A stretch of DNA of 64,000 bases, taken from the NCBI GenBank assembly GCA_030674155.1, contig CM060334.1, positions 18,939,014 through 19,003,013 of the forward strand, read 5' to 3'. Both the position numbers and the translations under genes were made by a program. Below, one piece after another: positions 61,979 to 64,000 of this stretch. This stretch comes from Stramonita haemastoma. Lineage: Eukaryota > Mollusca > Gastropoda > Neogastropoda > Muricidae. Within the stretch, counting starts at the first letter, position 1, and each line of letters opens with the position of its first letter. The notes under the pieces were generated by a model. The model was not told where the DNA came from and ran no database searches. It worked only from the letters and a program-made list of their open reading frames with translations.

Positions 61979-62480
61979 GTTTGTTGTCCACGTCCATCAC
62001 AGTGCACAAATCCAACATCGCTCAGTAGGGCCTAAAAGGTTTGTTGTCCACGTCCATCACAGTGCACAAATCCAACATCACTCAGTAGGGCCTAAAAGGT
62101 TTGTTGTCCACGTCCATCACAGTACACAAATCCAACATCACTCAGTAGGGCCTAAAAGGTTTGTCCACGTCCAGCACTAACTAGGGGTAGCTTGGGTGAC
62201 GTTTCGGTAAGAAGGGTTCTGTTTCAAATTCCTTCACAGTACACAAATCCAACATCACTCAGTAGGGCCTAAAAGGTTTGTCCACGTCCAGCACTAACTA
62301 GGGGTAGCTTGGGTGACGTTTCGGTAAGAAGGGTTCTGTTTCAAATTCCTTCACAGTACACAAATCCAACATCACTCAGTAGGGCCTAAAAGGTTTGTCC
62401 ACGTCCAGCACTAACTAGGGGTAGCTTGGGTGACGTTTCGGTAAGAAGGGTTCTGTTTCAAATTCCTTCACAGTGCACAA
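61972..62480 (+). repeat. Minisatellites carrying the DUF3987 splice donor: 60-bp and about 117-bp units
   Basis: Three units of about 60 bp (AAAAGGTTTGTTGTCCACGT, CCATCACAGTGCACAAATCC, AACATCACTCAGTAGGGCCT) begin at the exon end. About three 117-bp units follow. These add CAGCACTAACTAGGGGTAGC and GGTGACGTTTCGGTAAGAAG before the same core. Each unit repeats AAAAG then GTTTGT, a copy of the real donor. Confidence 0.92.
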
Positions 62481-62745
62481 ATCCAACATCACTCTAGTCC
62501 TAGGGCCTAGTCAAGAGTGCTGAATTTAGCGCGCTTCTTCCTTTTTACCTAGTCCATGTGCGGTCAGCTCCTGCTATAAATAGTTAGCACCAGCTGGCCA
62601 CAACTGGGCTGGGATGGGATGGGATAGTTAGCAGCTGAGAGGAGCTGAAAGTGGGGAGGAACTGACAGCTGTGCCATGTCCATCAGAAACTAGGGGTAGC
62701 TTTCATGACATTTCGGAAAGAAGGGTTCTGTTCGAAATTCCTGTT
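62477..62745 (+). repeat. Dispersed repeat, copy 2
   Basis: Same element as 49794-49975 (GTGCGGTCAGCTCCTGCTAT, CAGCTGAGAGGAGCTGAAAG), extended by a diverged copy of the CTAGGGGTAGC to GAAGGGTTCTGTT part of the preceding 117-bp unit. Confidence 0.7.
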
Positions 62746-63700
62746 AACACTTTGTACCCCAAGGGTGCAGCTGCACTGCAGTCTCTGTGGACCAGCCCTG
62801 CAGCAGCTGAGTGCAGTGTGCACTGGGTCATCATAGTAAAATCCTCATATCTTTTTTGTTTGAAGCCCATTTCTTATGAAACTATGGCATTGTGTGGGTA
62901 AATGACTGCCCATTATATGCGTGCATAAAAATTTACATTGCATAAAAAAGAGTATGTTAATTATGGTGTCAAATTACGTAATTGCTCTGATTTTAAGTGG
63001 TGATCCCACTGATGGGCTTATGATTTTTACACAATGTATGCAACAAATACAACACAACAACAACAAAACTATACAAGAATCTCAAATAAACAGGGACAAA
63101 CATAGGTACTATACAAGTTTTCTTCCAGCATGCATCAAATGTAATATAATCAAAGGGAACCACTGAACTGTAGACACGACACTGTCACAATAACGATCAT
63201 GGAATATACAGATAACATTTCTTCCCTAGTCCAAGAAAGTTCCTGAACTTTTCTACACTACTTTATTCATATGTACAAAATGTTTGCACTTCACCAGGTG
63301 GCTTGTAGTTCATTTTCATGTAAACAGTTGGTGTTTATCGTAGCGGTACTCACAGTACCAAGGCCACGCCCCTCCCCAGTCACCCCCCCGCTCCTCGAGC
63401 GGCACACAGTGAGTATCACGAGACTCGAAGCTCTCACGATCTCTATCCAAAACACGATCTTTATCGGCAACGTAATAACTCGTTTAAAACTTCTGTTACT
63501 TCATCAGCAGTGAAAGTATGATGTACCAAAGCCATACTACAAGCATATGACACGTAAAACAACAATAAACACAACAAAAACACGCTCAATTTATATGCAA
63601 ATTAGCTGTGAACGATGTGCGACCAACATGGCAGCTAAAGCCAACAAGCTAAAATGACCATGTGAGAATAGAACAGAATGGGAGGGCGAAAGTGAAAGTA
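62746..63700. other. No gene recognised
   Basis: AT-rich sequence downstream of the DUF3987 exon. Short frames only; no exon resembling DUF3987 or its C-terminal extensions, and no clear SINE. Confidence 0.5.
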
Positions 63701-63708
63701 CCTGCTGT

Positions 63709-63771
63709 GGTACGGATTAATCCGTACCCCGTCCAGGGGAGATGATCGCGTGGTACGGATTAATCCGTACC
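63709..63771. repeat. Two identical 20-bp perfect palindromes
   Basis: GGTACGGATTAATCCGTACC at 63709-63728 and again at 63752-63771, spaced 43 bp start to start, separated by CCGTCCAGGGGAGATGATCG and a few bases. Flanked on the right by GTGTTAACCCTC. Function unknown. Confidence 0.95.
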
Positions 63772-64000
63772 CGGGGTAGAAAGTGTTAACCCTCTTGCAT
63801 TTTCGGATTCTCTGAATACAAACTGCCCCATGATTTTGCATTCCATCACGAAATCAGGCCAGGCACACATGCTTGCTGGCCTTTTCCTCCTTCTATGTAC
63901 ATACCAGCAGCTATAATTACTTCCAGACACTCAACAGGGTTGCTCCTTCTAGCCTGATAGAGCTTTGACAAGTGGTAGTAATTAGTGATGGTCACAGCGT

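Overview
The window reads as animal nuclear DNA. Genes are split by many spliceosomal introns, intergenic DNA is AT-rich, and dinucleotide microsatellites and tRNA-derived SINEs are very dense. The SINE heads and tails look like families I know from gastropod molluscs, so a marine snail (probably Caenogastropoda) is my best guess. This is an inference from repeat style, not from a marker gene.

Three protein-coding genes can be supported. (1) On the + strand, 7489-20988, eight exons all joined by phase-0 introns encode a pentameric ligand-gated ion channel of prokaryote-like type. It has the FPFD turn but neither Cys-loop cysteine, a very short M3-M4 loop, and a lysine/arginine-rich tail after M4. 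Its N-terminus is incomplete; a candidate upstream exon (4495-4884) and an alternative first exon (11108-11164) are described. (2) On the - strand, 55809-41937, four exons encode an F-box protein matching FBXO33, an SCF ubiquitin-ligase adaptor. (3) On the + strand, from 57059 to beyond 61978, at least three exons encode a DUF3987-domain protein with a P-loop-like motif, of a family best known from bacteria and phages. Genes 2 and 3 are divergent, about 1.26 kb apart. Genes 1 and 2 are convergent across about 21 kb of AT-rich DNA.

Layout: 1-13 kb is saturated with microsatellites, minisatellites and SINEs around the 5' part of the channel gene. 13-21 kb holds the rest of the channel gene. 21-28.5 kb is its 3' flank plus a foldback element, a polypurine minisatellite and a cluster of CRE-like sites. 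28.5-41.9 kb is AT-rich 3' flank of FBXO33 without recognisable genes. 42-56 kb is FBXO33, with a large intronic minisatellite and a minisatellite built from its own splice acceptor. 56-64 kb holds the divergent promoter region, the DUF3987 gene, a minisatellite carrying its splice donor, and two 20-bp palindromes.

Sequence quality: the GC-rich exons of FBXO33 and the DUF3987 gene contain seven reading-frame breaks. All seven have the sense of one missing base, while the channel gene has none. This pattern suggests uncorrected assembly deletions more than gene decay. No rRNA, canonical tRNA, CRISPR array, virus or toxin gene was recognised.
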